DNA from: Sordaria brevicollis
Taxonomy: Eukaryota > Ascomycota > Sordariomycetes > Sordariales > Sordariaceae
Direction of reading: 5' to 3'
Assembly: GCA_033439795.1 (NCBI GenBank)
Contig: JAUTDP010000002.1
Span: forward strand, 4,650,001-4,714,000
Length of the DNA stretch: 64,000 nt
Below are positions 36,277 to 45,698 of the stretch, piece after piece. The notes beneath the pieces were generated by a model that worked only from the letters and a program-made list of their open reading frames with translations, was not told the origin of the DNA and searched no databases. The translations under genes and the position numbers were made by a program. Each line of letters begins with the position of its first letter. Position 1 is the stretch's first letter.

Positions 36277-36348
36277 TGCCCACAGCCAGAATCGAACTGA
36301 CGACCTCATCATTACTAGTGATGCGCTCTACCACTGAGCCATGCGGGC
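36277..36348 (-). tRNA. tRNA-Thr (anticodon AGT), second copy
   Basis: The reverse complement is identical over all 72 nt to the gene at 2546-2617, with the same acceptor stem, CTAGTAA anticodon loop and TTCGATT T-loop. Flanking sequences differ. Two identical copies in opposite orientation about 33.7 kb apart are expected for a multicopy tRNA gene. Confidence 0.95.
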
Positions 36349-36730
36349 TGGGATTTGATTTGTTGATAGTGGGCTTCGGAGCAGGGATTTAAGAATGCGA
36401 TGCAATGATGTGAGTCCCGACAATACGACGACTCGAGGGGAAGGAGGATGTTATCAAGTTCCAGAACATGACATAGAAATGGTAATGAATGCAAATTTCG
36501 ACGTATCTTCCCGGGATTGTTGAAATGCTAGCGAACTGCTCCACTCTATTTGGTCTCTGTGGTATGAGGTAAATTATGCTAAGAGATACCTCCCACGACC
36601 GAGCTCTACATGATATCTCTCCTCCATGGCCGTAGCCACTTGAACGCTTCATGCTACACTGAACACCTATACACTAAACACAGCGCCTAACAATTCTTAC
36701 AACACCATCTATCCTTCCAACCCATTACGA
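36349..36730. other. Spacer between tRNA-Thr and helicase stop
   Basis: Short non-coding interval: 5' flank of the minus-strand tRNA and probable 3' UTR of the helicase gene. Nothing else seen. Confidence 0.55.
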
Positions 36731-39700
36731 TCACCTCCCCATCCCAGGCCTCTGCAACCCCTGCGGCCTCGCCATCCCACTCCCACTTCCACTACCACCC
36801 CCAACCGTCCGATTCATACTCAACGGCTTAAACGGTTTCATCAACCTCTCCATCGGTTTAATCGTCCCCAACCCCTCCGTACCCGTTAACCTCGCCAACC
36901 CAACCGGCTTCCTCACCACCCCCGCTACTCCTCCCGCCGCAACCCCCCCACCTCCTCCTCTCCCCGCAACACCACTTCCCGCCGCCGCCGTACCCGGGCC
37001 CGCCGCCGTCCGTTTCCCAACGTGCCCACCTAGTCCTGTGGGCAACACATTATGATAGCAGGTAGTCACATGTAGACTACCAGCTGGTCTGGTGGGGGTG
37101 GGCGGGGGTTCGTTATCTTCCTCGTCATCTTCTTCTGCTCCATCACCTCTGCCTTTTCCTTTGGTGGTGGTGGAAGGGTTGTCGTCGGGATCAGGACGGG
37201 TAGGAGAGCTGGAGAAACAGACGTATTGTTTCTTGTAGTGGAACTCTGCCGCGGATGAGGAACCTTTGCGTGGTGGGTGGAGGTTTGGGGGACGGGTGAC
37301 GGATAGGTTTAGCCCGCGACTGCTACCTAACTTATGGGAGGCTAGTTCGGGGGCTATACCTGCTCCGGAGCCTGGGGCTGGGGCTGTGGTTGCGCCGGTG
37401 GGGATGAAGGGGAGGGAGGGTTTGGAAGGGTGGCTTTGGGCTCTGGAGAGACCTGAGGAGCTGTTTTTGGAGAGGGCGGTGGTGGGGAGGGAGGGGTTGC
37501 GGGATAACGGTGGGTTTCCAGAAGGACGGGGATTCGGAGCAGAGGGTCGAGTGTCAGAAGTAATGGGTGTACCGGTGCCTGTGGAGGGCTCGAAGTTGGT
37601 CTTGACAAAGCCGAGGATGCTCTTTTGATCGGCTGGTCGCTTGTTAGTGCCTCGCTTGATACCTGCTGAAGCTGTGGCCTTGCTGGCTCTGGCTTCCATG
37701 GCGGCTGCAGCGTTGGCGTTGGCCGCGGCTGTGATGGCAGCTTGATGGACGGCTGCGTTGACAAAGCCTGGTAGGGAAGCCATGGTGAAGGATGATGCTT
37801 GGTCCATAGTGGTAGCGTGTGGTTTTGCCCACTGAGGTTCTTCGTGACCGTCTCCGGTGGATATGGCCACTGGGTTGTAGAGCTTGGGACGTTTTGGTCT
37901 TGACGGATCATAGCCCTGCCCAGTTTGCTCGTAAGCCTCGTCTGGGTCGATCGGATACAGGTTATCCTCGGTATGGGACATGTTGGGTATCTTCTTGAAG
38001 ATCTCCTGCTCGGATGGTAGTTCCCGCTGGAGCACCTTTGCGATATGGCGCATCAGTGATCGTTCAAAATTGGGACCCTTCTTCGCGAAAGCGTTGGCAA
38101 CAGATGATACGAAAGAGGATAACTCGGTACGCTCGCTGGCCTGGGGACTGCTGTAGACTGGATAACTGAGGTATAGCAAGGATTGAGCTCGGGTCATGGC
38201 AACGTATAGCAGCCTTCGCTCTTCGTCACCGTCTTCTGACCGCATGTGTGGGATAGAGCCATTGTAGACAGCTGGTATGAAGACTATGGGCCACTCCAAG
38301 CCTTTGGCTGCATGTATGGTCGATATGGTAACCATGGGCTTGCTCTCTTGACCCTCTTCCCCCTTTTGTGCATCAGAGGCGAGGGACACGTTGGCCAAGA
38401 ACTGAGCAAGAACATCCTCCTCCTTTGACTGCTCGAGCCCCTCGATCTCTGGGAGGGCATCCTCTCCCGCCCTGTCTAAGTCTCGCACAAAGTCATTAGC
38501 GAGACTGATGAACTCCTGGACGTTGGCCCATCTTTGCTCATGATCTTCGGGATAAGAGACTTGGAGGTAGTTTTGGAAGTTCAAGGCTGTCAGAACATGC
38601 TCAATCAGATCAACTAGCCCGAGAGACTTGCTCTCTGTAGCCTCTTCCATCTTCTTCCGTGTACCGTTCAACATGCGAATCAGATCACCACTAATTTTCT
38701 GTTCGGCATGCTTGGTGATCCTGGTCTTGGCCGCGCGGTCTCCCCGGCAGTGCTTGACAAGAAGAGTGAAAAGACTTAGAGAGGACTTTTCTGCTTCCTC
38801 GATGAGGTTCTTGACAGTGCCTTCGCCAATACCTCGCTTGGGAACATTCATGATCCTTCCCAACGCATCGTTGTTGTCCGGCTGATGGATAACGCGTAGG
38901 TAGTCGAGAACAATCTTGATCTCTGCTCGTTCGTAGAACTTGAAGCCGCCAACCATGCGGTACGGTATTCCGGCTTTGCCGAGGGCGCTTTCGACGTGTC
39001 TTGATAGTGATGCCGAGCGCAAAAGGATAGCCACATCATTGTGTGTCAACATTGACCCGGACATCATGAGCGCACGTCGTATCTCGGAGACAATCCACTC
39101 TGCTTCGGTGGACGCGTTCTTGAGTTTGCGCAAGACTGGACGGGAGCCTCTGTCATGAACCGGCTTCAAAACCTTCTGGTATCGCTTCTCGTCTTGCTGA
39201 ATCACCAGCAGTGACAGGTCGAGGATAGCTTGGGACGAGCGGTAGTTCTCTTCGAGCGAAATCTCGTCGGTCTTTGGGTAGTCGCGCAGTAATCGCCACA
39301 GGTTCTTGATTTCGGCTGAACGCCATCCGTAGATGCTCTGATCTGGGTCGCCGACGATCGTAATCCTCTGATGCTTTTGAGCAAGTAGTCGCATAAGCTC
39401 GTATTGTACGCCGTTCGTGTCTTGGTACTCGTCGATAAGGACAGTCTGTATGTTAGACACGCACTTGGGGTGCTTTCGAAGAAGTTCAACACAGCGAACA
39501 AGTAGATCGTCGTAGTCTAGCAAATTCGATCGCTCCAAGTGACTCTCGTATTCCTGATAGCACACCTCAAGATCTCGCTGACCTTGCTGTACGGGCTGCT
39601 TCTTTTGGGCTTGAGGCGCAGAAGATGGACTCGGCTCCATTCCCTTTGCCTTCTTCTTGCTAATCCATGCCTTTGCCATGGGCGGATCTAGACTCAGCTG

Positions 39701-40108
39701 CAGTCTTTTAATTATTCTCGTGATGACGGCTCTCGAGTCGTTGTCGTCGGCAATGTTGAACTTTTCGCTCAGTCCGATATGGCGGCCGTACGCGGCAAGG
39801 TAACGTCGAGCAATACTGTGGAATGTTCCAAGGATAATCTTCTTTTCGCGACCGTTTCCAAGTGCCTTTCCGATACGCTCCTTCATTTCTCGAGCGGCCT
39901 TGACGGTGAATGTCGCGACGACGACATCTTGGGGTTGGTAGCCGACATGGTCGATCAGCCAGACAACTCGAGAGGTCAGGGTGTGTGTTTTGCCACTGCC
40001 TGGGCCGGCTAGGATAGCGACAGTCGCGGCATCGGAGGTTACGGCGCGTTTCTGGGCATTGTTTAAACTGTTGAGGATCGAGTGTTTTGGTGTGGTGGAG
40101 GGAGGCAT
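36731..40108 (-). CDS. mus-50: Srs2/UvrD-type superfamily 1 DNA helicase
   Basis: Single exon, 1125 aa. A 3'-5' ssDNA translocase that removes Rad51 filaments and processes repair intermediates in this family. SF1A motifs are in order: Walker A GPGSGKTHTLTSR (~residue 34), Ia FTVKAAREMKERI, LGTFHSIARR, II VLIDEYQDTNGVQYELM, III IVGDPDQSIYGWRSAEI, IV LEENYRSS, V STIHAAKGLEWPIVFIP, VI LLYVAMTRAQSLLYLSYP. The last ~350 residues are low-complexity (Ser/Pro/Gly-rich, acidic patch DEEDDEEDNE), matching Srs2's divergent regulatory tail. A short CYHNVLP motif occurs within this tail. The N. crassa Srs2 homologue is mus-50; the symbol is recalled, not checked. It is divergent from the next gene to the right. 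Confidence 0.93.
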   Translation of the reverse strand: MPPSTTPKHSILNSLNNAQKRAVTSDAATVAILAGPGSGKTHTLTSRVVWLIDHVGYQPQDVVVATFTVKAAREMKERIGKALGNGREKKIILGTFHSIARRYLAAYGRHIGLSEKFNIADDNDSRAVITRIIKRLQLSLDPPMAKAWISKKKAKGMEPSPSSAPQAQKKQPVQQGQRDLEVCYQEYESHLERSNLLDYDDLLVRCVELLRKHPKCVSNIQTVLIDEYQDTNGVQYELMRLLAQKHQRITIVGDPDQSIYGWRSAEIKNLWRLLRDYPKTDEISLEENYRSSQAILDLSLLVIQQDEKRYQKVLKPVHDRGSRPVLRKLKNASTEAEWIVSEIRRALMMSGSMLTHNDVAILLRSASLSRHVESALGKAGIPYRMVGGFKFYERAEIKIVLDYLRVIHQPDNNDALGRIMNVPKRGIGEGTVKNLIEEAEKSSLSLFTLLVKHCRGDRAAKTRITKHAEQKISGDLIRMLNGTRKKMEEATESKSLGLVDLIEHVLTALNFQNYLQVSYPEDHEQRWANVQEFISLANDFVRDLDRAGEDALPEIEGLEQSKEEDVLAQFLANVSLASDAQKGEEGQESKPMVTISTIHAAKGLEWPIVFIPAVYNGSIPHMRSEDGDEERRLLYVAMTRAQSLLYLSYPVYSSPQASERTELSSFVSSVANAFAKKGPNFERSLMRHIAKVLQRELPSEQEIFKKIPNMSHTEDNLYPIDPDEAYEQTGQGYDPSRPKRPKLYNPVAISTGDGHEEPQWAKPHATTMDQASSFTMASLPGFVNAAVHQAAITAAANANAAAAMEARASKATASAGIKRGTNKRPADQKSILGFVKTNFEPSTGTGTPITSDTRPSAPNPRPSGNPPLSRNPSLPTTALSKNSSSGLSRAQSHPSKPSLPFIPTGATTAPAPGSGAGIAPELASHKLGSSRGLNLSVTRPPNLHPPRKGSSSAAEFHYKKQYVCFSSSPTRPDPDDNPSTTTKGKGRGDGAEEDDEEDNEPPPTPTRPAGSLHVTTCYHNVLPTGLGGHVGKRTAAGPGTAAAGSGVAGRGGGGGVAAGGVAGVVRKPVGLARLTGTEGLGTIKPMERLMKPFKPLSMNRTVGGGSGSGSGMARPQGLQRPGMGR

Positions 40109-42258
40109 GGGAGCAAGTTGAGGAGAGCAGAAGCAGCCAAGTTAAGGCTGCTGAATTGAGCAAATGTTGACTGGTGGCGTGACCATCTGAGTGCAGTTCG
40201 CGGTCTGCAAAGTCGGGCAAGTTGCTCTGCTTGTGCAGGGTGCAGTTTGTTGTCGTCGATGGTCAATCCGCGAACAAACAGCAGGTCGCGCCGTCAAGGT
40301 GCACGACTCCACTGTCGCTGCACGAAAGCATGTGACTTGTTCAAAGTCCAACTGTTGGATGGTGCCCTCAAGTAACCCTAACCCTCAATACCCACAATCC
40401 CTGGTTGGGCGATGGCCTCTTTTTGTTTGCCAAGCATTGGCAACATTTTAATTTCAATTCCACGCCTCAAACCTTTGCATTTTTGTCATGACCAACACTC
40501 TCATTCTTCGCACAGGAAAGCCTTCCGACACCTTCCCGTCTCTCTCATTATCCTCACGCTTGAACCATTATACAGAGCCTTCATCATGTCATCCTCTCAA
40601 CCCCTCACTTGCCCAGGACCGATTGACGACGATCACCATGGATAAAGGCAGACCTTGTCTGGTGCCGAACCGTTGCATTGCATTCCAACATCTGATATCA
40701 GCCCTCTTTTAGTATCGCAACTCGATCACGAAAAGAGTTACCCCTTCGAACCGAGTTCAGGCTATCAGTTCGTCACGGCAGCCGTGATACAGATTCTATC
40801 TCGCCGAGCATCATCATCATGGTCCAAGGGGGAAACTAGCCTCAGGGGCATACATCAGCAGCATGAACTCCTAGCTCCACGGCTTTGCTCGCTGAAAGAG
40901 ATCCGGGCGTCTAAAGTATCAAGCTCAATGGACATCACCCAGCCGTGACCCGTGATATAGCTGACGGGATCCGTGCTATTGATCAGGATCAAGTCCAGAT
41001 TTCTAGTGCGAGTAGTGCCGGACTCAACCAACAAATAGCATTAGCACATGCGGCTGACAGTGAAATAGTGATCTGCCCTTTCCTTGGAGCCATCACCATC
41101 ACCCATCACCTGCTGTGTGATTGACTGTTGGTCGAGAGTTAAAGTGACTGCTCTCATCCACCAACTGAATTCAAGGCGATATGGATGGTGGATAGAGAGA
41201 GCTCTTTATCATGAACCATCAATCACTAGTGGTGTCGTGACTTTTATCACATGTGCCCATCACTGATTTTCTCTGGTTCCAACTGCCGTCACTGGTAAAC
41301 CCATCACAAGTTCTGGACGTCGGGACCCATCGCGGCGGCAACGAGGCTTCGGACAATGCAAGGTACGCCATCATCGTTGGAGGACACTCTCTTGGCTGTC
41401 GAGGCTAGCCATGCACGACTCACATTTTGGTGACAAAAAGGCGGTGGGTTCGGACTGAGTTTATTTTCGACGAGAAAAGAGCCTCTCTCTTGACAGAAAT
41501 GCTCACAGTCGAGGCTCTTCTGGCTCTCTCGTGAGTCTTGTGTGAGGCTTGGGGTCCATGGACAAGACATATCAAAATCGAAAAATCACAGAGGGCCAAG
41601 GACGGGACGCGGGAGCGGCACCAATCACCAGGGGTCATGGACGGGTGGAGGCGGGGGATAGACGACCCTCGTCTACCTCGACGGCGTGGTCACCATGTGC
41701 TAGCCAATCGCGTGCACCACCTTGCCGCTCGCCCTCCGGTGCTATCAAGTCCATCCAGCCAATCATCTTGCATACAAGCGTAGCACCACCTTCTTGTGCT
41801 CACCAAGACCCCAATCAACACCATGGATTTTCTCTTCTCTTTTGGCCTCCAGCCAAAGCTATTTTTGAAGGTGCTCATCATGCAGGAACCACGAGTGAAA
41901 ATGCAAGTGGTAGACGTGCCTGAATTGGGGGTTGCTAGTTCGGCCAATCCGCTCCCAAATTGAACAAGTTGCTCGTCTACTCGACACATGCTTCACGCAC
42001 CCTTCCAACCTGAGTCGTATCAACAGCCGCTACCACAGTATATACCCATCCGTTTGCCTCGACGCCCCTCTGACCCCGTTGACCTCCTGTTCATGCGGAC
42101 GGATAGCTGTGCTGGCTCATATCACATTGCGTTTCACTTTAGCGGATACTCCTTGTTGTGCCTGAGAAAGGGATCGACAGTTGTGTGTTCCTAGACGGCC
42201 AAACAAAAAAGGAACTACTACTATACTCCCCCGGCATCCGGCCTCTTCTCACATCATC
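40109..42258. other. 2.1-kb divergent interval, helicase / membrane protein gene
   Basis: Promoters and leaders of both genes. A short telomere-like CCCTAACCCT occurs at 40376-40385. CCATCACCATCAC-type low complexity occurs near 41.09 kb. No convincing gene. Confidence 0.5.
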
Positions 42259-44214
42259 ATGCCCCCTGGTATCAGAACATCATCCATCAGCAGCAGAAAC
42301 ACCATCAAGTATAACTCGGTCCGGGTCCTGTCACTCCTGACCACTTCACTCGTTCTCACTTGGCCTCATCTCTGCCTCGCCATTCCTTCATCATTACCAG
42401 ACTTGTCTACGAGAGACAGCAACCCACTAAACATCGACCGAGATCCCGCTCCGCCACCAGAAGACGGCCCCCCATTGTCACGAGGTGCTCTCCGTGACCC
42501 GGCTTATCTTCCAGCCCAGATCGGCGGCATTGTTGGTTCGTACGCGGTATCGTTGGTCATTGTTGCCATCCTCCTGCTTGTGCTTTCGAAAGGACGGCGT
42601 CAAGCTTTGATCAACGCCGACCTTCCAGAGGAAGACAAGTACCAAAACTTCAACCCTCTCCCGCCCTACCTTCAGCAAACAGAGGAGGAGTTCAAGCAAA
42701 CACTTGCTCAGTTCCACCAACAAGAACTCGGAGGAGAACAACAGCAGTTCGCTCAGCAGCAACAGCAACACGAGGAAGGACAACTACCACCACCACTTCC
42801 TTCACTTCAGATCCCACAGAGCCCGTATAGGAACTGGGGCTTCGGACAATCACCACTCAGCGCAAGCAGATCGCAACACTCCATCATCTCCGCTGGTTCA
42901 CCAACCTCGACGGTTCTCGCAGCCGGCTACGACCTCTCAGTTGACCAGACGGTAATCCGCCACGACAGAGCCATGGCGCAACAACAGCTAGAAGAGATGT
43001 ACAAGCATGTGATGGAGCAGGAGGAGGCTAAAGCAGAGGGGAGGCAGTACATTCCACCAAACCTACCACGGCCCTCGGTGTCGTCGGTCGTCTCTCAACA
43101 ACAGCCGCAGCAAGCCCCACCAACAGGGGCTCTCCGCAAGAACAAGCCTTCCAACCTTAACCTCTCCCAGGAAAAGGAAGAGAAGCAATCCCGCGGCTCT
43201 TCTCTGCTCAACTTCCTCAAGTCTCCCAAGAAGAACAAGGCGCCTCAAGGTCTCTCCATCTCCTCGCCCATCATGACCCCCATGTCCGGAACTTTCCCCC
43301 GCGGCTACCACCCCGACGTCGACGGGCAGGAGATGAACCCCATCCCTCCTCGTCACTACGCCCCCGCCAAGCCCCCTCCCATCCCCTCGGACGTGCTTCC
43401 CTTCCGCCGTCAAAACAGCGGACAGCAGCAAGGCCAATACCCAACCCCCGACATCTCCCCCGTCAGCACCCAATCCATCGACCAGCGCATCGACGTCGCC
43501 CTCCACCGCCCTCCGACCCGCGGCGACCGTCAGGGCGACCGGCAGGGCGAACGGCAGGGTTCCCGCCCCGACGAGCGTCTCCCCTCTCACATCCGCGACC
43601 CCTCCGCCGCATCCAACGCCTCTTCGCTCACGGGAGACGCCTACCTCGCCGACCCTCCCTCCGCCGTATCCGAAAAGTCCACCTCCGGTCTCGTCTCCGG
43701 CACCGTCGGCCTTCCCTCCTCCCCCCGCCCCGGCGTCAACCGCTTCCCCTCCCTCGACTCAACCCGCACCCTCCCCTCCTCTCCCAAACCCGGCGCCTCC
43801 TTTTCGTCTACCCGCTCCGGCGCCTCTTCTACTCTCCGCGCCAACGCCCCCGCCCCCCTCAACAGCCTCACCAACAACAACAACGCCTCATCCTCCGCCG
43901 TTCGCGCAGGCGGGGCCCTCCCCCTCCGCGCTTACGAACCTTCTCTCGCTAGCCCGACTAGTGGGAGCCAGACTACCAAACAAACGGTGTTCACGCGCCA
44001 GGCGAATGGACCGCTTAGTCCGGGGATGAGCACCGCGGGACTTAGAACGCCCTGGACCGGCGCGCCGGTGCCGTATAGTCCGTACCAGCCGTTTAGTCCG
44101 GTGGTGCCGATCACGCCTAGTTTGGTGACCAAGGCGGATAGGAAGAGGATGAGGAAGTTTGAGCCGAAGACGCCGACGGTGGAGATGGTGAGGAGTGAGG
44201 AGGAGATTTGGTAG
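42259..44214 (+). CDS. Pro/Gln/Ser-rich membrane protein, function unknown
   Basis: 651 aa from ATG 42259 (MPPGIRTSSISS); the open frame extends further upstream but without an ATG. A hydrophobic N-terminal segment (VLSLLTTSLVLTWPHLCLA, ~residues 24-42) looks like a signal peptide. A second helix at ~87-110 (IGGIVGSYAVSLVIVAILLL) looks like a transmembrane segment. The rest is low-complexity: Gln-rich at ~150-180, then Ser/Pro/Arg-rich with the repeated GDRQGDRQGERQG. The extreme C-terminus (ITPSLVTKADRKRMRK...VRSEEEIW) is compact and charged and looks conserved, as in similar Pezizomycotina proteins of unknown role. The expected topology is N-out, with a ~540-residue cytosolic tail. Intronless. 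I do not recognise a named family. Confidence 0.8.
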   Translation: MPPGIRTSSISSRNTIKYNSVRVLSLLTTSLVLTWPHLCLAIPSSLPDLSTRDSNPLNIDRDPAPPPEDGPPLSRGALRDPAYLPAQIGGIVGSYAVSLVIVAILLLVLSKGRRQALINADLPEEDKYQNFNPLPPYLQQTEEEFKQTLAQFHQQELGGEQQQFAQQQQQHEEGQLPPPLPSLQIPQSPYRNWGFGQSPLSASRSQHSIISAGSPTSTVLAAGYDLSVDQTVIRHDRAMAQQQLEEMYKHVMEQEEAKAEGRQYIPPNLPRPSVSSVVSQQQPQQAPPTGALRKNKPSNLNLSQEKEEKQSRGSSLLNFLKSPKKNKAPQGLSISSPIMTPMSGTFPRGYHPDVDGQEMNPIPPRHYAPAKPPPIPSDVLPFRRQNSGQQQGQYPTPDISPVSTQSIDQRIDVALHRPPTRGDRQGDRQGERQGSRPDERLPSHIRDPSAASNASSLTGDAYLADPPSAVSEKSTSGLVSGTVGLPSSPRPGVNRFPSLDSTRTLPSSPKPGASFSSTRSGASSTLRANAPAPLNSLTNNNNASSSAVRAGGALPLRAYEPSLASPTSGSQTTKQTVFTRQANGPLSPGMSTAGLRTPWTGAPVPYSPYQPFSPVVPITPSLVTKADRKRMRKFEPKTPTVEMVRSEEEIW

Positions 44215-44760
44215 ACGGACGTTGCGAGGCAGGGGTCTAATCCGGGAATTTGGTAGGGATGTGGGAGGAATGGGAAGATAGGGGAAGGGATGGGTGAAGG
44301 AAAGGATGAAAAAAGATTGCATGGTCAGGTTTTGGGTTAGGCTTGTTGGATGGATGAAGGAAAGGATGGATAGTAGCATTTGGATGGATGATGGAAGCAT
44401 AGGTCATGTTGGTGATGGGTGATGGTGACGATGATAAAGCTGGATCTTCTTTTTCTCATTTTGTTTCTTGTCTTCTTCGGGTTTGTACATACCGCTTATA
44501 CCATTTTCTGTTGTTGAAGTTGTTTCCTTGATGGAAGAAAGTTAATTTGATACCTTGGGTTTATGCACTTCACGCATGCTTCTCATTTGCGTCTGCAGTG
44601 ATTATGTCGGTGACATTGTTGCGTGATCTTGTTCAGTTGGCTGCTGATAATCGATTCCAGGTTATTCAGATTCTGTATGAGGCTGGAAGGCGATGCGAGG
44701 TGCAGTGTGGGTGAGTCGATGGAAGCTGCATAAGGTTCTTAACTGTTCTTTCCTGTTCTT

Positions 44761-45080
44761 GCATGTCTCCCTCCCGTCCATCTTGGTCATGCAATGTGCT
44801 CTTGCCTTTCTCATGATGTTTTCCATAGAAGGCGTCACCGGTTCTGAAACCTGCAGAGTTTTTTCCTGCCCCTGCCACGCTCTTTCCCTTTTCTAAATCC
44901 ACGCGGCCACGAAAGCGGAAGTGGAAGCCTCATACAAGAAGTTTTTAGCCCATCAAAGTGAACTGTCTGACTTCAACTTCGCCGTGTGAATATCACCATA
45001 CTCCTGCAGCAGGCTCTTCTCCTCAGTATGCATGAACGTTAATGTCCGGCGAAATTCCCGTCATACTCGAGATCTTGAAC
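44761..45080 (+). repeat. Direct duplication, copy 1 (~320 bp)
   Basis: Starts GCATGTCTCC and ends GATCTTGAAC. Strings shared with copy 2 include CAATGTGCTCTTGCCTTTCT, GGCGTCACCG, CGCTCTTTCCCTTTTCTAAA, TTTTTAGCCCATCAAAGTGA and GAACGTTA. Same orientation, starts 590 bp apart. Confidence 0.85.
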
Positions 45081-45350
45081 TACCGTAGAAACTCTGGAGA
45101 TTGAAAATTGTCTTTACACCTTATAAATCTGGCTCGAAGGCTTTATCACTCAACACTAGCGCCTACATACAGTCGCATACATGCTCTTCGCATCCCGCTT
45201 GGTTAGTAATGTCATAGAAATATTGCCCTCCGTCTTAACACACATGCATTGTCTTTGTAGAGCGCAGGCCTACACTTGTAGTACCTTACGCCTATATGTT
45301 AGGTTTCTGCTGTTGAACAATTTCCAATCTCTAGAGTTTCTACGATAGTT

Positions 45351-45698
45351 GCATGTCTCCATCTTGGAGCGCGTCATACAATGTGCTCTTGCCTTTCTCA
45401 TAATGTTATCCATGGAAGGCGTCACCGCGGCGGTTCTGAAACTTGCAGAGTTTTTCCCTGAGCCTGCCGCGCTCTTTCCCTGCGTCTACCGCGCTCTTTC
45501 CCTTTTCTAAACCCAAGCAGCCAAGCAAGTGGAAGCCTCATGAAAGAAGTTTTTAGCCCATCAAAGTGAACTGTCTGATTTCAACGTCGCTGTGTGAACA
45601 TCACCCATACTCCTACAGCAAGCACTCCCATCCTCTCTCCCACTGCAGCATGAACGTTAGCGTTTGGCGAGACTCCTGTCATTCTTGATATCTTGAAC
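45351..45698 (+). repeat. Direct duplication, copy 2 (~348 bp)
   Basis: Diverged copy of 44761-45080 with substitutions and small indels, including an internal CGCGCTCTTTCCCTG-like duplication absent from copy 1. Both copies keep their order without rearrangement. Confidence 0.85.

Noticed and set aside
40373..40385. Telomere-like TAACCCTAACCCT
   Set aside because: Only two repeat units within an intergenic promoter region; no array, so no evidence of an interstitial telomere.
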